DNA of 64,000 nt from Leptolyngbya iicbica LK. Lineage in GTDB: Bacteria; Cyanobacteriota; Cyanobacteriia; Phormidesmidales; Phormidesmidaceae. The position numbers were made by a program, and so were the translations under genes. Each line of letters begins with the position of its first letter. Position 1 is the first letter of the stretch. The DNA lies in NCBI RefSeq assembly GCF_004212215.1, contig NZ_QVFV01000003.1:310001-374000 (forward strand). Direction: 5' to 3'. The notes under the pieces were generated by a model, which was given only the letters and a program-made list of their open reading frames with translations, was not told where the DNA came from and ran no database searches. Of the stretch, positions 1-9,126 are shown piece after piece.

Positions 1-1481
1 AAACCCTAGAAGGTCATAATGATTTGGTCTTGAGTGTAAGTTTTGCTCCGGATGGTCAGACGATAGCTAGTTCTAGCGATGGCACGGTGAAGCTGTGGGA
101 TGTGAGTAGTGGTCGTGAATTGCAAACCTTAGAAGGTCATAATGACTGGGTCAGGAGTGTAAGTTTTGCCCCGGATGGTCAGACAATTGCTAGTGCCAGC
201 GCAGATGGCACGGTGAAGCTGTGGGATGTGAGTAGCGGTCGTGAACTGCAAACCCTAGAAGGTCATAATGATTTGGTCTTAAGTGTAAGTTTCGCTCCGG
301 ATGGTCAGACGATAGCTAGTTCTGGCAATGGCACGGTGAAGCTGTGGGATGTAAGGAGCGGCCGTGAACTGCAAACCCTCGAAGGTCATAATGACTGGGT
401 CTGGAGTGTCAGTTTTGCTCCGGATGGTCAGACGATTGCCAGTGCCAGCGAAGATAACACCATGAAGCTGTGGGATGTGAGTAGCAGTCGTGAATTGCAA
501 ACCTTAGAAGGTCATAATGACTGGGTCAGGAGTGTGAGTTTTGCCCCAGATGGTCAGACGATTGCCAGTGCCAGCGATGATGGCACCGTCAAGCTATGGA
601 GTATGAGTGGTCGTGAACTGCAAACCATGGCCGGCCATTCCGGCTATGTCTTAAGTGTGAGTTTTGCCCCAGATGGTCAGACGATTGCCAGTGCTAGCGA
701 AGATAACACCATGAAGTTGTGGGATGTGAGTAGCGGTCGTGAACTGCAAACCCTAGAAGGTCATAATGACTGGGTCTGGAGTGTCAGTTTTGCCCCGAAT
801 GGTCAAACCCTGGCCAGTGGCAGCGAAGATGGCACAGCAAAGCTGTGGGATGTGAGTAGTGGTCGTGAACTGCAAACTCTGGCTGGCCATTCTGGCTATG
901 TCTTGAGTGTGAGTTTTACCCCGGATGGTCAAACGCTGGCTAGTGCCAGTACCAGTGGTACGGTGAAGCTATGGGATGTGAATAGCGGTCGTGAACTGCA
1001 AACCCTAGTAGGTCATACTGACTGGGTCAGGAGTGTCAGTTTTGCCCCGAATGGTCAAATCCTGGCCAGTGCTAGCGATGATGGCACGGTGAAGCTGTGG
1101 GATGTGAATAGCGGTCGTGAACTGCAAACCCTAGTAGGTCATACTGACTGGGTCAGGAGTGTCAGTTTTGCCCCGAATGGTCAAACCCTCGCCAGTACTA
1201 GCGATGATGGCACCGTCAAGCTGTGGGATGTAAATAGCGGTCGTGAACTGCAAACTCTGGTTGGCCATTCCGGCTATGTCTTGAGTGTGAGTTTTGCCCC
1301 GGATGGAAACACACTAATCTCTAGTGATGGAGACAGCCTTGGTTCTAGTAACTATACAGGTAGTATTATTCTTTGGAACTTGAACCTCGACGACCTCATC
1401 GCCAAAAGTTGTGACTGGCTCCGCGACTACATGACCAATCCCACTACTCTCCCCGAGGAAAAAGCTCTGTGCGCCCGCTGA
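1..1481 (+). CDS. WD40-repeat protein, 5'-truncated by window edge
   Basis: The reading frame is already open at base 3, where TLEGHND belongs to the previous blade, so the true start lies outside the window. About eleven tandem WD40 units of roughly 42 residues are visible (GH...SVSFAPDGQTIASAS.DGTVKLWD pattern), which would fold as beta-propeller blades and serve as a protein-interaction scaffold. The C-terminal tail after the last blade (DLIAKSCDWLRDYM, then NP and LC) is the ending common to cyanobacterial WD40 proteins that carry an N-terminal NTPase or kinase effector, but no effector domain is visible here. Units are nearly identical at DNA level, indicating recent duplication or gene conversion. 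The partner is unknown. Domain call certain; cellular role not inferable. Confidence 0.93.
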   Translation, partial: TLEGHNDLVLSVSFAPDGQTIASSSDGTVKLWDVSSGRELQTLEGHNDWVRSVSFAPDGQTIASASADGTVKLWDVSSGRELQTLEGHNDLVLSVSFAPDGQTIASSGNGTVKLWDVRSGRELQTLEGHNDWVWSVSFAPDGQTIASASEDNTMKLWDVSSSRELQTLEGHNDWVRSVSFAPDGQTIASASDDGTVKLWSMSGRELQTMAGHSGYVLSVSFAPDGQTIASASEDNTMKLWDVSSGRELQTLEGHNDWVWSVSFAPNGQTLASGSEDGTAKLWDVSSGRELQTLAGHSGYVLSVSFTPDGQTLASASTSGTVKLWDVNSGRELQTLVGHTDWVRSVSFAPNGQILASASDDGTVKLWDVNSGRELQTLVGHTDWVRSVSFAPNGQTLASTSDDGTVKLWDVNSGRELQTLVGHSGYVLSVSFAPDGNTLISSDGDSLGSSNYTGSIILWNLNLDDLIAKSCDWLRDYMTNPTTLPEEKALCAR

Positions 1482-1509
1482 GGAGAGGCCTGTCAAAGTG
1501 GTCTCTCCT
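1481..1509 (+). terminator. Hairpin directly after the WD40 stop codon
   Basis: A ten-base stem (AGGAGAGGCC pairing with GGTCTCTCCT, one G-T wobble) begins on the last base of the stop codon. No T-tract follows, so it may protect the mRNA end or be a weak terminator. Confidence 0.4.
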
Positions 1510-1629
1510 GAGTCTCAGATCGTTAATTTGATGGTTGCTTTGCTTTCGGTTCAAGTCTGTTGAGGTCTCAGTAACGAGGCCAGGCAGCTTTTGAAAAAGG
1601 CTTACGACATAAACTACCAGTGCGGGGTG

Positions 1630-3309
1630 TCACGCATCCAGTTCCAGCGCAAACCCGTGACGCAACTTGGTCGTCACCCGATCGCACGCCCGGGCCGTGA
1701 TCGCCATTTCCGTCAGCGTCGGACTCTGCCACCCGGAGGACGTCCAGCACGCCCCATCCGTCACCAACACATTGGGGGCTTCCCAGCATTGGTTGTCGGC
1801 ATTCACCACCGAGTTGTGGGGCGAGGTGCCCATGCGGGCGCCGCCGACTTCATGGATGTAGTACCCCGGCGGGCCAGCGGGGGTGAGGGTTTTCTCCACT
1901 CGTCGCATTAAGGGGGCCACAGCGGGCATGTGGTACAGGTCTGTGAGCGCGTAGCACTGTCCCCCTGCGGCCTTAACCGTCGCTTCGATTTCTTGGCGCA
2001 TGTGGGCCACCATTTGGTGCTCATTCTCCGACCAGGCACAATCAATGTGCGCGGCAGGAATGCCCCAAGCATCCACCGTGTCGGGGCTGAGGCTGACGTG
2101 ATTTTCGGCATGGGGCAGCACTTCGCCATGGCCGATCAGAAAGCCGATCTCCCCTTCCCCCACCTTTTGCAACACCGACGGCACCCCAATGCGCTGAATG
2201 CCACCCCACAGCCCGTAACCGCGCAAAAACGATTCCGCTTGCGGGTTAGCCAAATTGCAAAAGCGCGGAATAAAGAAGCTCTCACTGCCCGATAGCGGAA
2301 ACGATTCCGATGGCGCCGGCATCCCCGGCAGCCAGAAAAACTGCATGGCAGAAATATGATCCATCAGGTAACGCCCCAGCAAATCCGCCTCGTTCGCTAA
2401 ACCATGGGGCTGATGCTCAGCGGTGGAATGCAGCAAAATTCGCACCGTCTCGATCGCCGATGCACAGAGCATCACCACCCGTCCCCGCACTTCATAGGTC
2501 TCATGGGTCAGACGATCAATAAAGGCAACCCCGCTGGCGTGATGACTGTCTGCATCAAAGGTCAGGTGACTGACGATCGCATTGGGGCGCAGCTCCACAT
2601 TGCCCGTGGCCAGGGCCGTTTTTAGGGATGAGCCAGGACTCGCCGCCCGCGACCAAGGCTGCTCGGGCGTCGGTCGATGCAGCGCAAAGCCCCGGGAGTG
2701 GATCAGTTGCCGATCCGTCCAGCGATCGCCAATCAACTGCTGCAATTCCCTTTCAGCCGGGGTCAACGGGGCGGGGGGCAGATAATCCCCATCGGGCAAC
2801 TGCGCCAAGCGATCGCACTCCCCCTGCACCTGAAAGAACCGTTCCAAGCGAGTGTAATAGGGCGCCAGGTCGGCATGAGCGATCGGCCAGTCTTCCCCAA
2901 AGCCATCCCGCTGCGCCGCCTTAAATTCATAGTCCGATAGCCGCAGGGTAATGCCGCCCCAGGTGTGGCTGCGTCCCCCCACCTGCCGACCGCGAATCCA
3001 GTAAAACGGTTTGTGCTCCGGCGTCGTGTAGGGGTGCTCCCGCTCGTCTACGAAAAAGTCGGGATTCGCCTTCCAATAGCCGGGGTGAGTGGCTTGATGG
3101 GTCTGTTTTCCCGTGGCAATGTTGAAGGCGCGGCGAGCCGTGTCGCGCACTGGATGGTGGGGATCACGCTTCGGGTCAATGTCCCGCCCCGCTTCTAAGA
3201 CCAGTACCCGCAACCCGCGCTCACCGAGTTCTTTCGCGGCGACCCCGCCGTTGGCCCCTGATCCCACCACGATCGCATCATACGGTTCTGCCGTTTTGTG
3301 GATATGCAT
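1630..3309 (-). CDS. GMC family FAD-dependent oxidoreductase
   Basis: A 559-residue flavoprotein of the glucose-methanol-choline family, which oxidises alcohols or sugars using FAD. The N-terminus carries the Rossmann dinucleotide motif (DAIVVGSGANGGVAAKELG, then the E of LVLEAG that binds the ADP ribose). The C-terminus has the GMC catalytic region, with HEVGGARMG supplying one His and a WQSPTLTEMAITARA segment where many relatives have NPTLT. No Tat or Sec signal is present, so it looks cytoplasmic. The ATG is preceded by AGGAG at good spacing. It points toward the WD40 gene. Gluconate-dehydrogenase-type enzymes usually have a small partner subunit and a cytochrome; neither is adjacent. Substrate unknown. 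Confidence 0.88.
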   Translation of the reverse strand: MHIHKTAEPYDAIVVGSGANGGVAAKELGERGLRVLVLEAGRDIDPKRDPHHPVRDTARRAFNIATGKQTHQATHPGYWKANPDFFVDEREHPYTTPEHKPFYWIRGRQVGGRSHTWGGITLRLSDYEFKAAQRDGFGEDWPIAHADLAPYYTRLERFFQVQGECDRLAQLPDGDYLPPAPLTPAERELQQLIGDRWTDRQLIHSRGFALHRPTPEQPWSRAASPGSSLKTALATGNVELRPNAIVSHLTFDADSHHASGVAFIDRLTHETYEVRGRVVMLCASAIETVRILLHSTAEHQPHGLANEADLLGRYLMDHISAMQFFWLPGMPAPSESFPLSGSESFFIPRFCNLANPQAESFLRGYGLWGGIQRIGVPSVLQKVGEGEIGFLIGHGEVLPHAENHVSLSPDTVDAWGIPAAHIDCAWSENEHQMVAHMRQEIEATVKAAGGQCYALTDLYHMPAVAPLMRRVEKTLTPAGPPGYYIHEVGGARMGTSPHNSVVNADNQCWEAPNVLVTDGACWTSSGWQSPTLTEMAITARACDRVTTKLRHGFALELDA

Positions 3310-3696
3310 GTCCCCGGTCTCCTGCTTAATTGAAGTAGCCGACCATCACCCCGGCGGCGGGGGCTGCGGAAGCTAAGCAATGGGGCGCGCGATCGTTCAT
3401 TCGTCCTAAATAACCTGTGCTGAGTATGAATCGGTTGGGTAAGCGGCTGGGATGACTCAGGCGCTCCCGCTGTCGCCGCTGGATGACCCGGGGGATCGAC
3501 AGTGGTGTTTCGCTTAACCAATCGTGGCATGCTCAATTCAGCATAAATCCTATTGGGTGGGCTCTCGTGCGACTTTGCCAAATGTATTAAGGTTGTCGGG
3601 CCGCCGAGAAAACACCCCGGTCAGCGCTGAAACATGGCTGCTGACTTCGGTAGAATATGCCATGTATTCTTGCAGTGGAATCAATTGGGTGAGCCT
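3310..3696. other. Divergent intergenic region
   Basis: This 387-base region separates the divergent GMC oxidoreductase and ABC exporter genes. Short ORFs here have no recognisable protein character. It should hold promoters for both directions; the only candidate I can point to is listed separately. Confidence 0.5.
3627..3656 (+). promoter_or_regulatory. Possible promoter of the ABC exporter operon
   Basis: TAGAAT at 3651-3656 is a good -10 hexamer; upstream CTGAAA at 18-base spacing is a poor -35. A transcript starting near 3663 would exclude the upstream ATG at 3634 and supports translation from 3697. Confidence 0.3.
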
Positions 3697-4722
3697 ATGC
3701 CGCCAGCGGTGTTAGTCGAAGGATTGCAGAAGCGCTACGGCGATGTCGAAGCCGTGCGAGATGTCTCGTTCACCATTGAGCCAGGCGAGATTTTTGGTCT
3801 GCTAGGGCCTAACGGCGCGGGTAAAACCACCACGATTCGCTGTCTCTGCACGTTGAGCACCCCCGATGCGGGCAAGGTGGAAATCAGTGGCGAGTCCGTG
3901 CTGGAAAATCCGCCTTTGGCCCGTCAGCGGCTAGGGTACATCGCTCAAGACGTGGCGCTGGATAAGGTGTTGACCGGGCGCGAACTGCTGCAATTGCAAG
4001 CGGCGCTATATCACATGCCCGCTAAGGTGGCCCGCGATCGCATCGCGCAAATGATTGACCTGCTAGAGCTGACCGACTGGGCCGATAAAAAGTCGGGCAC
4101 CTATTCCGGCGGGCTGAAAAAGCGCCTGGATTTGGCGATGGGGCTCCTGCATCAACCCGATGTTTTAGTGCTGGACGAACCCACCGTCGGGCTAGACATT
4201 GAAACCCGTTCGGCAGTGTGGCAGTTTTTGCGGCAGCTGCGCGAAGCCGGCACCACCGTCCTACTCACCAGCCACTATTTAGAAGAAGTGGATGCCCTCT
4301 CCGATCGCGTTGCCATCATTGACCAGGGCAAAGTCATTGCCGTCGGCACGCCCAGTGAATTGAAAGACCGGGTGGGGGGCGATCGCATCACCCTGCGCAT
4401 TCGCGAATTCACCCCCGACGCGGAAGCCGAGCAGGCCAAAACCTTGCTGCAAGAACTGCCCTGCGTGGAAGAGGTGATTGTCAACGAAGCCCAGGGCAAC
4501 TCTCTGAATCTGGTCGTCACCGCCCAATCCGATGCCTTAATGACGGTGCAGCAGGCGTTGAAAGAGGCCAGCTTACCGATGTTTGGTATTTCTCAGTCGC
4601 GACCCAGCTTGGATGATGTGTACTTGGCAGCTACCGGCCGCACCCTGATGGATGCCGAAATCGCCGCTGCGGGCAGCCGCGACCTCAAAGCCGAGCGTAA
4701 ACAAGCGATGAAGGGCAGCTAA
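3697..4722 (+). CDS. ABC transporter ATP-binding protein, DrrA-like
   Basis: A 341-residue nucleotide-binding subunit of an ABC-2 type exporter. Walker A (GPNGAGKTTT), the signature (YSGGLKKRLDLA), Walker B (VLVLDEPTVGLD) and the switch His (TSHYLEE) are all present. A C-terminal DUF4162-like domain of about 90 residues is typical of the daunorubicin-resistance DrrA group. The start at MPPAVLVEGL is chosen over an ATG 63 bases upstream because homology begins there, GGTGAG sits upstream, and a possible promoter lies downstream of the longer start. The permease follows about 100 bases later, so the two form an operon. Likely export of a lipid, polyketide or drug; substrate not determinable. 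Confidence 0.92.
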   Translation: MPPAVLVEGLQKRYGDVEAVRDVSFTIEPGEIFGLLGPNGAGKTTTIRCLCTLSTPDAGKVEISGESVLENPPLARQRLGYIAQDVALDKVLTGRELLQLQAALYHMPAKVARDRIAQMIDLLELTDWADKKSGTYSGGLKKRLDLAMGLLHQPDVLVLDEPTVGLDIETRSAVWQFLRQLREAGTTVLLTSHYLEEVDALSDRVAIIDQGKVIAVGTPSELKDRVGGDRITLRIREFTPDAEAEQAKTLLQELPCVEEVIVNEAQGNSLNLVVTAQSDALMTVQQALKEASLPMFGISQSRPSLDDVYLAATGRTLMDAEIAAAGSRDLKAERKQAMKGS

Positions 4723-4822
4723 CTGATTCATCTGCCCCGTGGCCGCCAACTCCCCGCTAAGATACACGCAGGTAGCGATCCTCTTCTCATCGACGACTAA
4801 ATCCGACGTTTTAGAGACACCC

Positions 4823-5743
4823 ATGAGCACCACCCTGAGTCCCAAACCCAAATCGTCGCTGGATAACCCCGAATTGCGGCAGTGGAAAGCGCAACTCCGC
4901 GACGAGGCTCCAGCGGCCACGCCCGGCCTGTTTTCCCCCGAGTTTTGGCAAGAAACGGGCGCCATGACTCGACGGCTGTTCATTCAGCTGCAGCGCCGTC
5001 CGTCCACATTGGTGGCAGGCGTGGTACAGCCCGTGATGTGGCTGATTTTGTTTGGTGCTCTCTTTCAAAATGTGCCTGAAGGTTTGTTCGGCGAGAGCCG
5101 CAACTATGGGCAGTTCTTAGGCGCGGGCATCATTGTGTTCACGGCGTTTGGCGGCGCGTTGAATGCCGGACTCCCCGTCATGTTCGATCGCGAGTTTGGC
5201 TTTTTGAATCGCTTCCTGGTGGCTCCGTTGGCGTCTCGCTATTCCATTGTGGCGGCGTCAGCCATCTTTATTGCGGCCATGAGCATGGTGCAAACGGCGG
5301 CGATCATTGGCTTGAGTGCCGCCCTGGGCGCTGGCTTGCCTGATCCCGCTGGATTAGCGTTAGTGGTGCTGATTGTGCTGACGCTGGTGCTGGGCGTCAC
5401 AGCTTTGAGCCTCGGCTTATCCTTTGCGCTGCCGGGCCACATTGAGCTGATTGCCGTCATCTTTGTGACCAACCTACCGCTGCTGTTCTCTAGCACGGCG
5501 TTGGTGCCGCTGTCGTTTATGCCGCCGTGGCTACAGGTGGTCGCCAGTCTGAATCCGCTGAGCTATGCGATCGAGCCCATTCGCTACATCTACTTGCATG
5601 CGGGCGATTGGGGGTTGGGCAGTGTGGTGATGCACGCGCCCTTTGCCGAAGTCACCCTGGCGGCAGCGCTGGGAGTGTTGATCGGGTTTTGTGGCCTGTC
5701 GCTGGCACTTATTCAGCCGTTACTGCGTCGTAGAATTGCGTAA
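4823..5743 (+). CDS. ABC-2 type transporter permease, DrrB-like
   Basis: A membrane subunit of about 306 residues partnering the ATPase just upstream. After a Pro/Ser-rich cytoplasmic N-terminus come six predicted hydrophobic segments, with the ABC-2 region (GGALNAGLPVMFDREFGFLNRFLVAP) around residues 110-140; that Glu-containing loop is the coupling element in this family. The ATG at 4823 is preferred to a GTG at 4739 because the extra 28 residues are not membrane-like and homologues start near MSTTLS. No third subunit is visible. The small exported protein downstream could be co-transcribed but has its own ribosome-binding site. Substrate unknown. Confidence 0.88.
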   Translation: MSTTLSPKPKSSLDNPELRQWKAQLRDEAPAATPGLFSPEFWQETGAMTRRLFIQLQRRPSTLVAGVVQPVMWLILFGALFQNVPEGLFGESRNYGQFLGAGIIVFTAFGGALNAGLPVMFDREFGFLNRFLVAPLASRYSIVAASAIFIAAMSMVQTAAIIGLSAALGAGLPDPAGLALVVLIVLTLVLGVTALSLGLSFALPGHIELIAVIFVTNLPLLFSSTALVPLSFMPPWLQVVASLNPLSYAIEPIRYIYLHAGDWGLGSVVMHAPFAEVTLAAALGVLIGFCGLSLALIQPLLRRRIA

Positions 5744-5830
5744 AGCGGGCGATCGCCCCCAAATTTCTTTGCTAAGGTAGGGCTTAGGTCGTACCACATT
5801 GCACCGCTGGTGTTGTAGGAGTTAACCATC

Positions 5831-6187
5831 ATGTTTTCGACAAAATCGATTCTGACCGGCTTGTTCGCGGGTACTTTATTGGCTTTTGGTGCTGGTATTG
5901 TCATGGGCAACGCCTCGGCTCAGACCGCAGATGCAGAAGCCTTTGGCAGCATCGGGACTGATGATGATGGGGCGGACCTCTTTGGCGAATCCTCTAGCCC
6001 CTACGAGCTGATTCAAAACGCTATTCTTGCTCCCAGCATGAGTGCTCAAGAGTTCTTTGAGTATCAGAATCGGGTTTTGGGTGATGAAGCCCAAGACTTT
6101 TTGCAGCGCCGTCAAGAGGCATTGCAGCAGCAAGAAGCCACACCCGCAGCCACCGACGAGATTACGGTGGATGGCGAAGGCATCTAG
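5831..6187 (+). CDS. Small exported hypothetical protein
   Basis: A 118-residue protein with a clear Sec signal peptide (positive start MFSTKS, hydrophobic core, likely cleavage after NASA near residue 31). The mature part is acidic and Gln/Glu-rich, with a short helical stretch (EFFEYQNRVLGDEAQDFLQ) and no known domain. TAGGAG lies upstream of the ATG, and a strong terminator follows about 30 bases after the stop. The promoter region contains an extended HIP1 palindrome (GGGCGATCGCCC near 5748-5759). I do not recognise a family. It is probably a periplasmic cyanobacterial protein. Confidence 0.7.
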   Translation: MFSTKSILTGLFAGTLLAFGAGIVMGNASAQTADAEAFGSIGTDDDGADLFGESSSPYELIQNAILAPSMSAQEFFEYQNRVLGDEAQDFLQRRQEALQQQEATPAATDEITVDGEGI

Positions 6188-6218
6188 ACCGTAAATTCTT
6201 TGATGAATTTGTTGATTA

Positions 6219-6253
6219 GAAAAAGGGATTGGCTGAGCCAGTCCCTTTTTTTA
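6219..6253 (+). terminator. Rho-independent terminator
   Basis: A-rich left arm AAAAGGGATTGGCT pairs with AGCCAGTCCCTTTT across a three-base loop (one G-T pair), followed by a T run. It ends the exporter/small protein transcription unit. Confidence 0.85.
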
Positions 6254-7094
6254 GGTTGAGCCTCCTTTTAGACCGGCAAGCGCGATCGTTCTACACAACT
6301 TGGTGTTATCTAGAATCACACTTATCTTGGTTCGTCTCAGACGAATCCCAGCTTGAGCGGCGTGGGTATTGCGCTCTCAGCATCACCTGATCACACGAAG
6401 CCGGAAAGGTTGATGGTTTTTACTGAGTCCAACCCAGCATCTATGCGAAGTTTTGAAGAACTTTACTGGTGTTATCACGAAGTTTCCGACAATTTAAGAC
6501 GCTGGCATCAGTAATTATGCGCACAATCTGCCCATAATTACTTAACGGCTTAACAGCACCATCACTGTTTGACAAGCCTTTTTTCAGATTGGGTGCGATC
6601 GCGAATTTGTCTCACGCAGACGATATCAGGATGCGCTAAATACCTCTACCGACAGCGCAAATTATATCTTGCACATTGACTACCAGATAAAGGCTGACCG
6701 ATCAGGTTTGGGTGCTCTGTGTCGGCCGGTCAATATCATTGCAACTGAATTTCCGAACTCTATTGGTTGAGCACAACGCATCGAATTAGCCGCTTGAGGC
6801 AAGAAGACAGCCCCAACTGCTGATTAGCGCATCGTGCATGAGGGCATTCAGCGTTGGCGCGCAGTCTCAACACCAGCGGCAACCTGATGGCCAAGGGCCT
6901 GAGGCTTCTGAAAAAGATCTCCCGATCAATGAAGTCGGCCATCTGGTCGGTCGGCCATCTGATTCGAGCGTCATCTTGGCTGATGCCGATAAGAAAACTT
7001 ATCCCAATACGTGAGTCACTCATGCCTGCACAAACCTGAATGTGCTTGGCAGTGTCAAACGTATTTCCTGATTGTTACGGAGTACCTGTGAATC
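6254..7094. other. Long gene-poor intergenic region
   Basis: About 840 bases without a convincing gene. It contains a perfect ten-base inverted repeat (AGTAATTATG at 6510-6519 and CATAATTACT at 6533-6542) and a twelve-base direct repeat GTCGGCCATCTG at 6934 and 6950. ORFs around 6760-7039 on both strands overlap each other and have no protein-like pattern. Could hold a small RNA or the remains of a gene. Confidence 0.5.
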
Positions 7095-8336
7095 ATGTCT
7101 TTTACTTACGAAGCGGAGTCAGCCATCCTATCTGGCCCAGCCATCGCAACTAACCACGGCGGGTTTTCGGGGAGTGGTTTTGCCGATTATCTGAATCCCA
7201 CCGAGGATTACACAGAATTTGCCATTGAGGTGGATGCGACGGGTCAGTATGAGCTGAGCTTTCGCTATGCTCTTGGGGCCGATGCCAATCGTTCACTCAG
7301 CTTGACCGTTGATGCTCAAGCCATTGGCATACTGGACTTTGAGCCCACTGGGGCGTGGGAAAATTGGGACGAGTTGGCAGCGCAAGTGCAGCTCACTGCC
7401 GGCACTCACACGGTGAAACTAACGGCAATTGGGACGAGCGGGCCTAACCTTGATGCGTTGATTGTCGACGCCTTAAATATTGAGACAGGCGGGGGTGGCT
7501 CGGGTGATGTGGGCAGTGGGGCCGGTTCTGGAACAGACTCGCTGGCCCCTGGCAATGCGGGCGTTGGCGTCAACAATGCCTTCCTTAGTTTCGAGCAGTG
7601 GGTTGCCTTCGCTGCTATTCGGACCGGCGCGGTTTATCAAAGCAACTTGACCGACTTTAACACCACCATTGGCGGGCTGAGAGTGGCGCCGTTATTTGAT
7701 GAAACGGCATACCTGAAGGCCAATCCTGATGTGGCCGAGGCGGTGCAGCAGGGGCGTTTACGCTACGGCTTTGAGCACTTTGTGCTGTATGGGATGAATG
7801 AGGGGCGAATTCCGGGAGCTTGGTTCGACCAGAGATACTACTTGGAGCAAAATCCCGATGTTGCCGCCGCAGTCAAGAACGGTACGGTGCGTAGTGCGAT
7901 CGCCCATTTCTTTGAATTTGGTCATCTTGAGCAGCGCAATCCCAATGCGGTTTTTGATGCGGAAGACTATCTACTCAACAATCCCGATGTCAAAGCGGCG
8001 GTCGATTCGGGCAAGTTGGATAGCGCGTTTGAGCACTATGCCGAATTTGGGATAGAAGAGGGTCGCCAGTCAGGGCTGCTCTTTGAGGAATCGTTTTATT
8101 TGCAGAATAATCCTGATGTGGCGGCTGCTGTGACCAAGGGTGACATTGCCTTAGGCATCCACCACTTCTTTACTTTCGGGCAAAGCGAAGGTCGTGATCC
8201 ATCCCGCAACTTTGATCAAAGTGCTTATCTTGAGCGTTATGGCGATGTGGCAGCAGCCGTGGCGAATGGCGCATTTGCGAGTGGTTTTGAGCACTATTAC
8301 ATGTTTGGCCAAGCTGAGGGCAGGTTGCCAATTTAG
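7095..8336 (+). CDS. CBM35/CBM6-like domain plus five NPDV repeats
   Basis: A 413-residue protein. Residues 1-128 form a beta-sandwich carbohydrate-binding module of the CBM6/CBM35 type (opening YEAESA, aromatic ligand face, closing GPNLDALIVDAL). A Gly/Ser linker follows, then from about residue 208 five repeats of 41 residues with the pattern FD...YL..NPDV..AV..G....F.HF..FG..EGR. Such repeats occur in large secreted cyanobacterial and proteobacterial proteins. There is no N-terminal signal peptide, so export, if any, would be by a type I system or another leaderless route. ACGGAG lies twelve bases before the ATG. Probably extracellular or surface carbohydrate binding; no catalytic domain. 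Confidence 0.85.
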   Translation: MSFTYEAESAILSGPAIATNHGGFSGSGFADYLNPTEDYTEFAIEVDATGQYELSFRYALGADANRSLSLTVDAQAIGILDFEPTGAWENWDELAAQVQLTAGTHTVKLTAIGTSGPNLDALIVDALNIETGGGGSGDVGSGAGSGTDSLAPGNAGVGVNNAFLSFEQWVAFAAIRTGAVYQSNLTDFNTTIGGLRVAPLFDETAYLKANPDVAEAVQQGRLRYGFEHFVLYGMNEGRIPGAWFDQRYYLEQNPDVAAAVKNGTVRSAIAHFFEFGHLEQRNPNAVFDAEDYLLNNPDVKAAVDSGKLDSAFEHYAEFGIEEGRQSGLLFEESFYLQNNPDVAAAVTKGDIALGIHHFFTFGQSEGRDPSRNFDQSAYLERYGDVAAAVANGAFASGFEHYYMFGQAEGRLPI

Positions 8337-8440
8337 GCGCTGATGCATTGCGATCGCTCTGTTACGACGATCGCGGTTTCAATCCTGTCGTGTAGCAGCC
8401 ATAGGGGGCAGATATCACTCTGGCGTAATTTGGACCTGCG

Positions 8441-8869
8441 GTGGTCAGCCAATTGATACAGTGGCAAGAGGAGTTCGAAGCCGCGATCGCGATGAAGCCG
8501 CCATTCCAACAAAAATTCCGGGGGGGCCTGCTCGTCGGCCTCGGTTATATGCTGTCGCCGCTGTCGTGGTGGAATGATGTGTTCTTTAACCTGCCGATCG
8601 CGATCGCGGTGGGCTACGCCATTAGTTGGCTGCACCCGAGCTGGTTTGTGCCGGGTACGCTAGTCGGCTACTGGCTCTCCAATGTGGTGGGCATGGTGAT
8701 GATGCAGTTTGGCGCAACGGATATCTTTCTGGCCGATGAGCGCCGTAATTTCCAACGCGATTTGCTCATTGGCTTTGGCAGTTCTACGCTGTACACCTTG
8801 GTCGTGGCGGCTTTGGTGTACTGGCAGGTGTTAGAAGTTCCTGATTTTTTGCTGGCGCTAGAGCCTTAG
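8441..8869 (+). CDS. Conserved-looking small membrane protein
   Basis: A 142-residue integral membrane protein starting with GTG (a methionine codon at 8492 is an alternative start). An amphipathic start is followed by about three hydrophobic spans (FFNLPIAIAVGYAISWL; FVPGTLVGYWLSNVVGMVMM; STLYTLVVAALVYW), with a charged loop DERRNFQRDL. I do not recognise the family. It is monocistronic in appearance, between the NPDV-repeat gene and pdeM. Confidence 0.65.
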   Translation: MVSQLIQWQEEFEAAIAMKPPFQQKFRGGLLVGLGYMLSPLSWWNDVFFNLPIAIAVGYAISWLHPSWFVPGTLVGYWLSNVVGMVMMQFGATDIFLADERRNFQRDLLIGFGSSTLYTLVVAALVYWQVLEVPDFLLALEP

Positions 8870-9126
8870 CTCTGGGGGGGAAAGGCATATCCCGGCTGAG
8901 GATGGTGGCTGGGTAAATGGGTTGAGGGTTGCAGGTAACGCCAGTGCGACGAACTGCTGTTTGCGCACTCTCCAAACCTCTCGCTCAGGGAAGAAAGGCT
9001 TTAAGTCCCGGGTTTTACGTGGGTCATCGTGTCCACATCAATTGGCAATGACCAGCTTGGCGCTTCATCGAACTCACTTATATCCCGGGGGGCATCTGTC
9101 TTGAATGGCCCAAAGGGGGAAAGTCG

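Noticed and set aside
24-1300. Regular repeats that could suggest a CRISPR array
   Set aside because: The period is about 126 bases, stays in frame and encodes WD40 blades; there are no spacers.
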